From Arthrobacter rhizosphaerae (GTDB taxonomy: Bacteria; Actinomycetota; Actinomycetes; Actinomycetales; Micrococcaceae): DNA of 64,000 bases. A model generated the notes under the pieces. The model was not told the origin of the DNA and searched no databases. It worked only from the letters and a program-made list of their open reading frames with translations. Made by a program: the position numbers and the translations under genes. The stretch spans positions 186,001-250,000 of the forward strand of contig NZ_JALLAN010000004.1 in NCBI RefSeq assembly GCF_023062595.1. Direction: 5' to 3'. Of the stretch, positions 1-8,797 are shown one piece after another (position 1 is the first letter of the stretch; every line of letters begins with the position of its first letter).

Positions 1-458
1 GGGTGGAGGCGGCCATCCAGGATCCGGGACTGTTCTCGTACGTGGTGCTGATGGGGCCGGTGGTTGATCCGAAGCGGCGGCACGTTCTCAAGCAGGCCTG
101 GGATCTTATCCGCGACGGTGTGGGCTCCGAATCCTGGAGCTCCAACTGGATCGTCTTCTCGGACTACTGGAGGTGCGGGCCGCGGTGGTACCTGAAGGAG
201 CTGCGCGTCATGATGGACTACCCCATGGAAGAACGCGTGGCACAGGTCAAGGCTCCGGTCCTGGTGATCAGGGGTGAACGGGATCCGGTGGCCAAAGGAG
301 ACTGGGCCCGCAGGCTTGCAGCGCGGGCAGGCGCCCGGATCGTCGAGTTCCCCGGATGCGGTCACGTGGTGCAGCACCTGGCCACTGAAAAGGTAGCCGA
401 GGTGATCAGGACGTTCGCAGGCCTTCCCGCTGTGGCCTCCAAGGACGGAACGAAGTGA
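1..458 (+). CDS. alpha/beta hydrolase, C-terminal part (cut by window edge)
   Basis: The frame is open to the left edge, so the real start and probably the nucleophile elbow lie outside. What remains is the C-terminal half of an alpha/beta hydrolase fold. A beta-strand followed by RGERDPVA carries the likely catalytic Asp, and PGCGHVVQ carries the likely catalytic His, in the normal order and spacing. The substrate cannot be inferred. The stop overlaps the GTG of the next hydrolase by 4 bases, so the two are probably co-transcribed and translationally coupled. Confidence 0.75.
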   Translation, partial: VEAAIQDPGLFSYVVLMGPVVDPKRRHVLKQAWDLIRDGVGSESWSSNWIVFSDYWRCGPRWYLKELRVMMDYPMEERVAQVKAPVLVIRGERDPVAKGDWARRLAARAGARIVEFPGCGHVVQHLATEKVAEVIRTFAGLPAVASKDGTK

Positions 459-1156
459 GTGGCGCCGCCCGGCGGGCAGTGAACGCCCGGCAGGCAATTC
501 AGAAGGCAGCATGGTGGACGGAGGACTACGCCTACGCCACCGGGCGGCAGCTTCGCAGTTTCTTTGACCGGACACAGCCGGACGACTTCCTCAGCGGTAC
601 TGGACGCCCCGTCGTCGTGATCCCCGGTGTGTACGAAAACTGGCAGTTCATGCTGCCCCTGATCACTGCCCTGCATCAGGCGGGGCATCCGGTGCACGTT
701 GTAACGGTGCTGCAGCGGAACCGGCTCGCAATACCGGCGGCAGCCAAGCTGGTGGCCAAGCACCTGGCCTCCGAGGACGTGATGAATGCTGCCATTGTGG
801 CGCACAGCAAGGGCGGCCTGATCGGCAAATACCTCATGATGACGCACGACGGCGAGCGCCGGGTCGAGCGGATGGTGGCGGTCTGTTCGCCGTTCTCGGG
901 ATCCCGGTACGCGCGTTTCATGCTGGCGCCGAGCCTGCGTGCGTTCTCCCCCCGGAATGCCCTGACCCTGCAGCTGGCCAGGGAAGAACGCATCAACCAC
1001 CGCATTACATCAGTGTTCGGGCAGTTCGATCCCCACATTCCGGAGGGCAGCATCCTCCCCGGAGCGCGGAACATCAAGCTGGACGTCCCGGGACACTTCC
1101 GGATCCTTGGCCACCAGGACACCGTCCGCACCATCCTGGAAGAGATTCCACTTTAG
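455..1156 (+). CDS. alpha/beta hydrolase, lipase-like
   Basis: A 233-residue protein of the lipase/esterase kind of alpha/beta hydrolase. It has a strand and oxyanion-type loop (VVVIPGVYENW, about residues 50-60), then AHSKGGLIG (about 110-118), which is the GxSxG-like nucleophile elbow with Ala in place of the first Gly. A late Asp in FGQFDPHIP and a His in VPGHFRILG are good triad partners. No signal peptide is visible, so it is probably cytoplasmic. GTG 455 overlaps the stop of the upstream hydrolase (GTGA), which fixes the start. The substrate is unknown. Confidence 0.75.
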   Translation: MSGAARRAVNARQAIQKAAWWTEDYAYATGRQLRSFFDRTQPDDFLSGTGRPVVVIPGVYENWQFMLPLITALHQAGHPVHVVTVLQRNRLAIPAAAKLVAKHLASEDVMNAAIVAHSKGGLIGKYLMMTHDGERRVERMVAVCSPFSGSRYARFMLAPSLRAFSPRNALTLQLAREERINHRITSVFGQFDPHIPEGSILPGARNIKLDVPGHFRILGHQDTVRTILEEIPL

Positions 1157-1194
1157 GGTCGGCAGGCGGGCTGCCATTCCGGAAGAGTGAGGCG

Positions 1195-2190
1195 ATGGGT
1201 AGTGTGCACTCCATGACAAGCAGCGATGCGGTAGCCATAGTTGTGGTGAACTATGGCTCGCACGAGCTCCTCGAAGCAAACCTCCTCAAGGTCGCGCGGG
1301 GCACTCCTGAGGCGTACGTCGTGGTTGTGGATAATTTCTCCAGCCAGCAGGAGCGTGAGGCTGTACTGAAGCAAGCGGAGCAATTCGGTTGGGAGACGGT
1401 TCTTCCATCCTCGAACCTTGGTTTCGGAGCAGGCATGAACCTCGGCGTGGAGAAGGCCCAGGCGCTGGGAGCAACCAGCTTTCTGCTCCTCAACCCTGAT
1501 GCCAGCCTGGACGCTGACAGTTTTAACGCATTGAGGAAACAGGTGTCAGCCCAACCCAGGAATCTGGTGTCACCCACTGTTATTCGCCCCGACGGGTCAG
1601 TCTGGTTCGCCGGGGTGGACTTGGATTTGGATTCGGGGACGATGCGCTCCTGGAGGAAGAGGAATCCTGCTGACGGCAGGAGGACCGAGCCGTGGCTGAG
1701 CGGCGCCTGCCTGATGGTGGGCCTTGAGCTTTGGCAGGAGCTTGGCGGGTTCACTCCGGACTATTTTCTCTATTGGGAAGATGTTGATTTGTCTCACCGG
1801 ACGCGGCTGGCGGGAGGCGACGTTGTGGTTTTGGCCGGAGCAACTGCAGTCCACGACGAAGGCGGAACGCACGAGGTGCAAACACGGTCCAAAGCCGGCC
1901 ACGGCAAGTCCTACACCTACTACTACTACAATCTTCGGAACCGTCTCCTGTTTGCTGCCCAGCACTTGGATGAGAAAGATGTCCGGCGCTGGATGCGGAC
2001 ATCGGCTGCTGCCGCCCGGGGGGTGCTCCTGCAAGGTGGCAGGCGCCAGTTCCTCCGGCCCGTCCAACCCCTTTTGGCAGCTATCCGCGGCACCCGGGAC
2101 GGCCTCCGCATCGCACGTGTAGAGCTGAAACGCAGGAGCAGCCCGGAAGCCACCTCCGTCCCTCCTGAGTCACGAGCAGAACGGCTGTAG
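1195..2190 (+). CDS. glycosyltransferase family 2 (rhamnosyltransferase-like)
   Basis: A 331-residue GT-A fold glycosyltransferase. The N-terminus AIVVVNYGSHELLEANL is the nucleotide-sugar-binding strand. LLLNPDASLD (about residues 100-109) supplies the metal-binding acidic pair. FLYWEDVDLSHR (about 191-202) is the ED motif typical of WcaA/RfbF-like rhamnosyltransferases. It is predicted to add a sugar to a lipid-linked glycan at the inner membrane face. ATG 1195 and ATG 1213 are both possible starts. It precedes the Wzz/kinase and polymerase genes and is probably part of the same surface-polysaccharide function. Donor and acceptor are unknown. Confidence 0.85.
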   Translation: MGSVHSMTSSDAVAIVVVNYGSHELLEANLLKVARGTPEAYVVVVDNFSSQQEREAVLKQAEQFGWETVLPSSNLGFGAGMNLGVEKAQALGATSFLLLNPDASLDADSFNALRKQVSAQPRNLVSPTVIRPDGSVWFAGVDLDLDSGTMRSWRKRNPADGRRTEPWLSGACLMVGLELWQELGGFTPDYFLYWEDVDLSHRTRLAGGDVVVLAGATAVHDEGGTHEVQTRSKAGHGKSYTYYYYNLRNRLLFAAQHLDEKDVRRWMRTSAAAARGVLLQGGRRQFLRPVQPLLAAIRGTRDGLRIARVELKRRSSPEATSVPPESRAERL

Positions 2191-2242
2191 GACCCCGGCA
2201 GATACTCAATGATCAAAACTTGATGGAATAGAAGTTCATTCC

Positions 2243-2273
2243 TTGTCAAGTGGGTACTAGTACTGGATAGTAT
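2243..2273 (+). promoter_or_regulatory. candidate promoter for the first Wzz/kinase operon
   Basis: TTGTCA (2243-2248) and TAGTAT (2268-2273) resemble -35 and -10 boxes, with a slightly long spacer of 19 bases. They lie 32 bases before the GTG of the kinase gene, in the first AT-richer gap after the glycosyltransferase. This is inferred from consensus only. Confidence 0.4.
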
Positions 2274-2304
2274 GCATTGATCCACCATTAACCGGGGGGA
2301 ACGG

Positions 2305-3828
2305 GTGACACCCAGTGAATTCATAGCGATCTTGCGCAAGCAGTGGACGACGATCGTCGCCCTCGGCCTCATGGGCGCACTGATCGGTTTTGCTGTGGCG
2401 CGCTTTACTCCAGAAAGCTTCCAGGCGACAAGCAGCGTCTTTGTCTCCACCCAGCGTGGGGAGACGTCGGCAGAACTCGTCCAAGGATCCACCTTCACGC
2501 AGAACATCGTTCAGTCCTACGCGCAACTGGCCACCATGCCCGTTGTATTGGATCCCGTCATCCGCCAGCTCGGCCTGCCCGTTACCGCGACTGCCCTTTC
2601 CAAGTCCATCCGAGCGGAAACGCCCCTGAATACGTTCATCATCGAGATCACTGTGACCGACGGCTCCGCCGAACAATCGGCCAGGATTGCAAACGCTGTT
2701 TCGGACGAGCTGGCCACAGCCGTTCAGCGCATTTCACCCAAAGATGCAGACAACGAGCCTGTGGTGAACCTGGAAAACGTGGCCCAAGCCACCACCCCGC
2801 CTACACGATCCGCGCCGAACACCCCGTTGCTCGTCATCACCGGCTTGGGCATCGGCCTTGCCCTGGGTTATGCCTTCGTTCTGCTCCGGGCGGTGGTTGA
2901 CACCCGGATCCGCACAGAAAACGATCTGCAGCGTATCGGTGATACGCCTGTCCTCGGAGTGATCGGACGTCAGCCTGTATATCGTTCAAAGGAACAGCGC
3001 GCACGTAACCCCATGGCTGAACCGACGGCCGAAGCTTACAGACGGCTCGCCACCAACATTGAGTTCCTCGATCCTGATACGAAGATCAGTTCCATCGTCG
3101 TAACGTCGTCAATGCCTGGTGAGGGAAAAACAACGACGGCGGTAAACCTGGCACTCGCTGCCGGCGAGCTCACTCCACGTGTGCTGATAGTGGATGCTGA
3201 CCTGCGCCGTCCGAATGTGGCCAAGCATTGCGGAATTGAAGGGTCGGTAGGACTCACATCAGTACTGTCGGGACACGTCTCCATTGAGGACGCGGTACAG
3301 CAATGGAACCACATCAATATCCTTACCGCTGGCTCCCTGCCGCCCAACCCGAGCCAGATCGTCAACAGCCACGCCTTCGCAGACCTGATGGTCAAGCTTT
3401 CAAGCTCCTACGATCTTGTGGTGGTGGATTCCCCACCCCTGTTACCTGTCACTGATTCCCTTGCGCTTTCCCGCGTCACCGACGGGGCGCTGATCGTGGT
3501 TCGATTCAAGTCGACGCGGCGCCAGCAGATTAGCGGCTCCCTGGATGCGCTGGAGGCCGTCAAGGCACGGGCCATCGGCGTCGTCCTGAACCGGGTAACG
3601 CAAAAGAACAAAGATTCCGAGTACGTCTATGAGGGCACAACGGCCTTGCGGCCCCAGGAGCGCTTGCGGGCCTACGTATCCAGCCTTGGAGAGAGGACCC
3701 GCGCTGCTGCCGCCAATGCAGGCAGGAAGAACAGCGCGGCGAATGGTACTGCGCCTCAGGCTAACCCGGTCGGCGTGCTCAGCTCAGTTGTGAACACGAA
3801 ACGCACCGGCAAACAGCCCAAGCCATGA
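2305..3828 (+). CDS. polysaccharide co-polymerase / bacterial tyrosine kinase (Wzz-BYK fusion)
   Basis: A 507-residue fusion. The N-terminal Wzz domain has two membrane helices (about residues 14-34 and 172-195) around an extracytoplasmic segment. The cytoplasmic BY-kinase part has Walker A SSMPGEGKTTTAVNLA (about 267-282), Walker A-prime VLIVDADLRRP and Walker B LVVVDSPPLLPVTDS. Such proteins set chain length and control Wzy-dependent polymerisation through autophosphorylation of C-terminal tyrosines. Here only two tyrosines (SEYVYEG) are seen near the C-terminus, far fewer than in the second copy at 27177. GTG 2305 follows a GGGGGG-A ribosome site. The stop overlaps the next ATG (ATGA). Confidence 0.92.
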   Translation: MTPSEFIAILRKQWTTIVALGLMGALIGFAVARFTPESFQATSSVFVSTQRGETSAELVQGSTFTQNIVQSYAQLATMPVVLDPVIRQLGLPVTATALSKSIRAETPLNTFIIEITVTDGSAEQSARIANAVSDELATAVQRISPKDADNEPVVNLENVAQATTPPTRSAPNTPLLVITGLGIGLALGYAFVLLRAVVDTRIRTENDLQRIGDTPVLGVIGRQPVYRSKEQRARNPMAEPTAEAYRRLATNIEFLDPDTKISSIVVTSSMPGEGKTTTAVNLALAAGELTPRVLIVDADLRRPNVAKHCGIEGSVGLTSVLSGHVSIEDAVQQWNHINILTAGSLPPNPSQIVNSHAFADLMVKLSSSYDLVVVDSPPLLPVTDSLALSRVTDGALIVVRFKSTRRQQISGSLDALEAVKARAIGVVLNRVTQKNKDSEYVYEGTTALRPQERLRAYVSSLGERTRAAAANAGRKNSAANGTAPQANPVGVLSSVVNTKRTGKQPKP

Positions 3829-5171
3829 ACCCAAGGCGTGGTCCGGCAACGCCCGTCCTCCCTGCACGCAGAGGGGGTCCAGCCTCTGCCCACAGCGCCA
3901 GTGCTTTGTCAGTGCCGTCCAGCGGGCATGCGGGAAACATGCTGGCTGCTTACGCCGCCGCTCTCACCTTGGTTCTGCTGGGAATACGATTCAACATTGG
4001 CCAGGGAATGACTCCTGGATACCTGTTGGCTATCTTCCTCCTCCCGCTGTGGCTACCCGCGCTCCACCATTTCCGCGGGGCGAGACTGATCCTGCTCACC
4101 GGCGCTCTGGCCTTGATCTCCGGCATCTGGCTGACGGCACTCGCAGCTGCCGATCATGAAATCAGTCTCAAGAACCTGACGTCTGACTCCGTCCTGGTGT
4201 TGGGAATCATGGCTGGCGTTGGAGCGGTCCTGTGGGCCCGCCAACTGTTTCCTGTTCAGGTTGTCGGCTTGCTTTTTGGTGTCGGGCTCGTGGCATCCAG
4301 ACTGATTGATGAGTCACGCATGGGGGCAAACCCATGGAAATACGCCTTCTCTGTCCCTGTTGCTGTGATTGCTCTGGCACTGGCACGGTACCTCCAGAGC
4401 CGTTTGGCCGAGATCCTCACCCTGCTCGCGCTTGCGGCAGTCTCCGCTGTCAGTGATTCGCGCTCATTCTTCACCATCATCGCGTTAACCGGCATTCTTC
4501 TGTTGTGGCAATACCTCCCACGCAGCCGTCGAAACGCCATCTACAAGACGATACTCTCGATCGGAGCTGCGGCCGTCATCACGTATAACGCTGCGGAAAT
4601 CCTGGTAGTTGAGGGATATCTCGGTGAAGAATCCCAGGCCCGTTCGTTGGAACAAATCAGAACCTCGGGTTCCCTGCTTGTCGGAGGCCGGCCGGAGCTT
4701 ACGGCGTCGCTGGCCCTTTTCCAGGAACGGCCCATGGGATTCGGCACAGGGGTACTTGCTAACCCGGCGGACGTCCTAGTTGGCAAGGAAGGAATGGCAG
4801 GGATTAATTACGATCCCAACAACGGGTACGTCGAACGTTACATGTTCGGCGAAAAGATCGAGCTGCACTCGGTGCTGGCCGATCTGTGGGCCTATTTCGG
4901 CATACCCGGCCTTGTTGCGGGATTGGCCATCCTTGTGCTTCTACTTCGCGTGCTGCTTACGCTGGTTGCCCACAGAAACGGCTCCGGACTCGAGTTATTC
5001 CTGATCGTCCTGACTCTGTGGAATCTGTTTTTCAGCCCCCTGTACACGTCTGCCCCCACCCTCCTGCTCACTCTTGGCCTCGCCCTGTTACGGAAGCCCG
5101 GCCGCCATGAACAGTGGGACCATTCTGCGGTGAGGGAACCCGGGGGTCGAACAACATGGCAGGGCGCTTGA
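3825..5171 (+). CDS. O-antigen ligase/polymerase-like membrane protein (Wzy type)
   Basis: A 448-residue polytopic protein with about ten hydrophobic helices, a large extracytoplasmic loop (about residues 260-350) and a Pro/Ser-rich cytoplasmic N-terminus. This is the topology of the O-antigen ligase/polymerase (Wzy/WaaL) superfamily. It starts inside the stop of the Wzz/kinase gene (ATGA overlap), so coupled translation with its regulator is likely. It probably polymerises lipid-linked repeat units on the outer membrane face. Sequence in this superfamily is poorly conserved, so polymerase versus ligase cannot be decided. Confidence 0.85.
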   Translation: MNPRRGPATPVLPARRGGPASAHSASALSVPSSGHAGNMLAAYAAALTLVLLGIRFNIGQGMTPGYLLAIFLLPLWLPALHHFRGARLILLTGALALISGIWLTALAAADHEISLKNLTSDSVLVLGIMAGVGAVLWARQLFPVQVVGLLFGVGLVASRLIDESRMGANPWKYAFSVPVAVIALALARYLQSRLAEILTLLALAAVSAVSDSRSFFTIIALTGILLLWQYLPRSRRNAIYKTILSIGAAAVITYNAAEILVVEGYLGEESQARSLEQIRTSGSLLVGGRPELTASLALFQERPMGFGTGVLANPADVLVGKEGMAGINYDPNNGYVERYMFGEKIELHSVLADLWAYFGIPGLVAGLAILVLLLRVLLTLVAHRNGSGLELFLIVLTLWNLFFSPLYTSAPTLLLTLGLALLRKPGRHEQWDHSAVREPGGRTTWQGA

Positions 5172-5183
5172 GGTTTCGCCGCG

Positions 5184-5425
5184 GTGCTTATTAATTCGCT
5201 GGCGGAATCCAAGTCCCCCAAGTCTGACGACTTCGTCCTGAGGACCATCGTCACGCGTTCCGTATCCTGACGGTATCCGGACTGATCATTGTCGTCCTCG
5301 CGGTGACCGTCGGTCAGCGCATCGCCAAGATATTGGAAACTATTCCGCCTGGGCCGGTGATTATTGTGCGGACCCTGAGTACAGTGGAAACAACCGCTTT
5401 GGGGGGGCAACCCGGCGGCAGGTGA
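5184..5425 (+). pseudogene. small single-helix membrane protein, apparently frameshifted
   Basis: GTG 5184 follows a GAGG site (5170-5173), 13 bases after the polymerase stop. It opens a frame (starting MLINSLAESK) that stops at 5268-5270. A second frame, -1 relative to the first, takes over around 5261 and runs to TGA 5423-5425. It encodes a membrane helix (LTVSGLIIVVLAVTVGQRIA) and a tail rich in Pro, Ile and Val. Neither half makes a sensible protein alone; joined they give about 80 residues with one helix, three bases before the next gene. A real frameshift, an assembly error and programmed -1 frameshifting all fit. Confidence 0.5.
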
Positions 5426-5428
5426 AGC

Positions 5429-6190
5429 ATGAAACGAAGCTATCACTTCAAAAGTCCGGCACAGCGCGGCTGGACTCTCACCGTTGCCGCCCTCATGGTT
5501 TTCCTGCTCGCCGGCGTACTCTGGTCCGCCGCCGCCTCGGGCGGCGGGAACCAGCAGGAAATGGTTCCTCTAGCCGGGGAAACCCCAACGAACGCCGCTC
5601 CAAAAATCATCGACGAAGGCCCTCAGGAACCGATTCCGGAAGCTTCGCAGGAATCCGTAGCTGAACAGCCCGCTGATGCACCGGCGGGCGATCCTGCCCC
5701 GGAGGCCCTCGTGGCCGAGAAGCCAGCCCCCGCTCCCCCGGTTGGTCCCCCACAGCAGCCTGCTCCCTCGGCACCACCCATGGCGCGGCCATCCGCACCT
5801 CCTGTCGCTATCGGCGAACCAGCCCCGGTTAGCGCAGGAATCCTCACCAAAGTTTTGAGCATTGAGTCTGTCCAGGGGGAGGCCCGGATCCCGGGTGAAA
5901 TCGCTGCTCCTGCCATCCGCGTAACTCTCCAATTCACCAACCACACTCAGTCTTCAGTGGATATGACCCGCACTGTGGTCATCGCCGAATACGGCCCCGA
6001 CTCTGTACCAGCCGAAGAACTTGGCGGCGGCGCATCGGACTTTCCCACCGAGATCGCACCGGGGCAGAGCGCATCCGCCGTGTTCATTTTTGCCGTTCCA
6101 GTTGAGCAAAGGAACGGAGTCCGGTTCCTGGTGGACCACAAATTGGATCTGCCCGTAGTAGTCATCGAAGGTGCCGCGCCCCGCGGTTGA
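5429..6190 (+). CDS. membrane-anchored Pro/Ala-rich protein with C-terminal beta-sandwich
   Basis: A 253-residue protein. Its N-terminal helix (about residues 16-35, WTLTVAALMVFLLAGVLWSA) has no clear cleavage site, so it probably stays anchored. A Pro/Ala/Glu-rich spacer (about 45-135) could cross the thick cell wall. The C-terminal 115 residues alternate hydrophobic strands (IRVTLQFTNHTQ, TVVIAEYG, ASAVFIFAV), resembling the DUF4352-like immunoglobulin fold of secreted actinobacterial proteins. No catalytic motif is seen. It sits in the polymerase operon, which suggests an envelope role with the glycan. Function is unknown. Confidence 0.7.
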   Translation: MKRSYHFKSPAQRGWTLTVAALMVFLLAGVLWSAAASGGGNQQEMVPLAGETPTNAAPKIIDEGPQEPIPEASQESVAEQPADAPAGDPAPEALVAEKPAPAPPVGPPQQPAPSAPPMARPSAPPVAIGEPAPVSAGILTKVLSIESVQGEARIPGEIAAPAIRVTLQFTNHTQSSVDMTRTVVIAEYGPDSVPAEELGGGASDFPTEIAPGQSASAVFIFAVPVEQRNGVRFLVDHKLDLPVVVIEGAAPRG

Positions 6191-6211
6191 CAACTGGCCA
6201 AGGAGGCCCCC

Positions 6212-8797
6212 ATGCGCATTCTCCCCACCATGGCACACCGTGTGCTTGCCTTGCTCACGGGTTTGGCCATGATCCTCGCCGGGCTCGTTGTCCTCGGATC
6301 AACCGCGGTGGCGGACTCCTCACCGGTAGACCCGACGAATCCGGCCACTCCTCCGACGGTCACAGCGGACGCCCTGCCTACGGTGCAGGTGAACGGCGTC
6401 GTCTGGCAACAGGTGGTGGTCGGGGACATCGTCTATGTGGCCGGCAACTTCACCACTGCGAGGCCTCCGGGAGCAGCTCCCGGAACCAATACCACCCCCC
6501 GCAACCACACCCTCGCCTTCCGCCTGAGCACGGGTGCGTTGATAACCGACTGGGCTCCCAGACTCAATGCGCAGGCGATCACCATCACAGCGTCTCCTGA
6601 CGGAACAAGAATTTACGTTGGCGGGGCCTTCACCACTGTGGATGGGGCAACGGCCTACCGTGTTGCAGCCATTAATGCAGTAGGCCAGCCAAACCAGGGA
6701 AAGATGATCACCAGCTTCCGGCCAGTTGTGAATACCAGGGTGAATGCCATCGTGGCAACGGCCAGCGTGGTGTATCTTGGCGGCTGGTTCAGCGGGCTGA
6801 ATTCGTCGGGGCGGTCAAAGGCAGGTGCCGTAAATGCGTCGGACGGAAGCACCACGGCATGGAATCCGCTCACTGCAGGAGGAGACGTACTGGCAATGAG
6901 GATGTCGCCGGATGGGAGCCGCATGGTGCTGGGTGGAAACTTTACCAGCATGAACGGCTCGTCCAATCCCGGCTATGGCCTTGCCTCCGTTGATACCGGA
7001 ACAGGGCGAACCAACTATCCGATGGCGGTGAACTCCGTGGTTCGTGACGCGGGAGCCAACGGTGCCATCCTGAGCCTTTCCGGCGACGCCAACTATGTGT
7101 ATGGGACGGGCTATGACTTCGGCACCGGTGCTAACTTCGAGGGAGCGTTTTCCGCTGCCTGGGGTGACGGGAAGATCAACTGGATCGAAGACTGCCATGG
7201 AGACTCCTACGGCGTCGCCCCCATTGGAAATGTTGTCTATGTGGTGAGCCATGCGCACTATTGCGGGAATGTCGGCGGTTTCCCCCAGACCAATCCCTGG
7301 ACGTATTACTACGCCAAAGCGTTCAGCCGGCAGGCTACGGGAACAGTCACCAGGGATCCGCTTGGTTACCCTAACTTCGAAGGGAACCCGGCCCCTACTC
7401 TCCAGAACTGGTTCCCGTCGCTTTCAGCCGGTTCCTTTACCGGTCAGTATCAGGCTGCCTGGACTGTCACGGGGAACTCACAATACGTTGTCCTGGGCGG
7501 TGAGTTCCCCCGGGTGAACGGCGTGGCCCAACAGGGTCTGGTGCGGCTGGCCGTTAAGGAACTCGCGCCCAACGCCCGCGGCCCGGTGCTATCCGGAGGA
7601 TCATGGGTGCCTACCGTGCAGTCGCCGTCCTCGGGAACTGCGCGGATTGACTGGCAGACGAACCACGACCAGGACAATAAGAACCTGACTTACCGTGTAG
7701 TTAGAGACGGCGCAGTTACCGTCACCACGGTGTCGCGCGAATCGACTTTCTGGCAGCGGCCCACGTTGAGCTTCACGGACTCGGGCTTGGCGCCGGGCTC
7801 CACCCACAGCTACCAGGTCATCGCTTCGGATCCGTTTGGACGGCAGGCCTCGTCCGCGACGGCGTCAGTCACCGTAGCCGGAACCCCCACGGGAAACACT
7901 CCGCCCACCGCTTCCTTTACTGTCAGCGCCACGGGCCTCACCGCTTCAGTCAACGGGTCCGCCTCATCTGATCCAAACGGCACCATCAGCTCGTACGCTT
8001 GGAACTTCGGCGACGGACAGACCGGGTCGGGCGTCTCCACATCCCACACATATGCCGCAGCTGGAACGTACACCATTACGTTGACGGTCACGGATAATGC
8101 CGGAGCCACCGGAAGTACTTCCCGTCAGGTGAGTGTCACAGCGGGCGGCGTGCAGCTGCAGGTGCATGCGCGGGACGCTTTTGAAAGGGCCGTCACGAGT
8201 GGCTTCGGTCGCGCGGAGGTCGGCGGAGACTGGAGCGTCTGGGGCTCGAGCGGAACCTCCCTGAACGTCAGCGCAGGGCGGGGCAACATCACCCACTCGA
8301 ACGGCGGGTCCTCCGGTACCGCTCACCTCAGGTCGGTGGCCACTAACGACGCCGATTTGTGGGTCAAGCTCTCGCTGGACAAAGTGACCAATGGCGGAGG
8401 CTCCTACTTGAGCATCGTGGGGCGTGACCGTGGAACATCCGGTGACTACCGGGCGAAGGTGGTCATCGGCGCATCGGGTGCCGTGTCGCTGCAGGTTTCC
8501 AGGGTTTCCGGCGGCGAGACAGTGCTCGGTTCCGCGAACCCAGGGCTGACGTATGTACCGGGCGACGAACTGCAGCTCAGGCTGAGAGTGACGGGCCAGT
8601 CACCCACAACAACCAGTGCCAAGATCTGGAAGGTGGGAACCGCGGAACCTGCCGCTTGGCAGATCAATGCACAGGATTCGACGGCGGCACTCCAAGGTAC
8701 GGGAGCGATTGGGTTCAGCACCTATCTCTCCGGAAGTGCAACCAATCTGCCCGTGACTGTCCGGTACAACGATCTGCTGGTTCAGACCACTAAATGA
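6212..8797 (+). CDS. secreted multidomain protein with propeller-like repeats and PKD domain
   Basis: An 861-residue exported protein. The Sec signal peptide has helix MILAGLVVLGSTAVA and probable cleavage after AVADS. Residues about 50-450 hold repeats such as DIVYVAGNFTT, TRIYVGGAFTTV and VVYLGGWFSGL, each near a GxFT motif. This is the delta-60/DUF5122-like propeller pattern of extracellular proteins. A fibronectin-III-like segment (about 465-560), a PKD domain (about 562-650, with YAWNFGDGQ and HTYAAAGTYTITLTV) and a C-terminal LamG-like sandwich (about 660-861) follow. ATG 6212 has a strong AAGGAGG site. It probably binds surface polysaccharide or host material. The last four bases overlap the next gene. 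Confidence 0.85.
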   Translation: MRILPTMAHRVLALLTGLAMILAGLVVLGSTAVADSSPVDPTNPATPPTVTADALPTVQVNGVVWQQVVVGDIVYVAGNFTTARPPGAAPGTNTTPRNHTLAFRLSTGALITDWAPRLNAQAITITASPDGTRIYVGGAFTTVDGATAYRVAAINAVGQPNQGKMITSFRPVVNTRVNAIVATASVVYLGGWFSGLNSSGRSKAGAVNASDGSTTAWNPLTAGGDVLAMRMSPDGSRMVLGGNFTSMNGSSNPGYGLASVDTGTGRTNYPMAVNSVVRDAGANGAILSLSGDANYVYGTGYDFGTGANFEGAFSAAWGDGKINWIEDCHGDSYGVAPIGNVVYVVSHAHYCGNVGGFPQTNPWTYYYAKAFSRQATGTVTRDPLGYPNFEGNPAPTLQNWFPSLSAGSFTGQYQAAWTVTGNSQYVVLGGEFPRVNGVAQQGLVRLAVKELAPNARGPVLSGGSWVPTVQSPSSGTARIDWQTNHDQDNKNLTYRVVRDGAVTVTTVSRESTFWQRPTLSFTDSGLAPGSTHSYQVIASDPFGRQASSATASVTVAGTPTGNTPPTASFTVSATGLTASVNGSASSDPNGTISSYAWNFGDGQTGSGVSTSHTYAAAGTYTITLTVTDNAGATGSTSRQVSVTAGGVQLQVHARDAFERAVTSGFGRAEVGGDWSVWGSSGTSLNVSAGRGNITHSNGGSSGTAHLRSVATNDADLWVKLSLDKVTNGGGSYLSIVGRDRGTSGDYRAKVVIGASGAVSLQVSRVSGGETVLGSANPGLTYVPGDELQLRLRVTGQSPTTTSAKIWKVGTAEPAAWQINAQDSTAALQGTGAIGFSTYLSGSATNLPVTVRYNDLLVQTTK

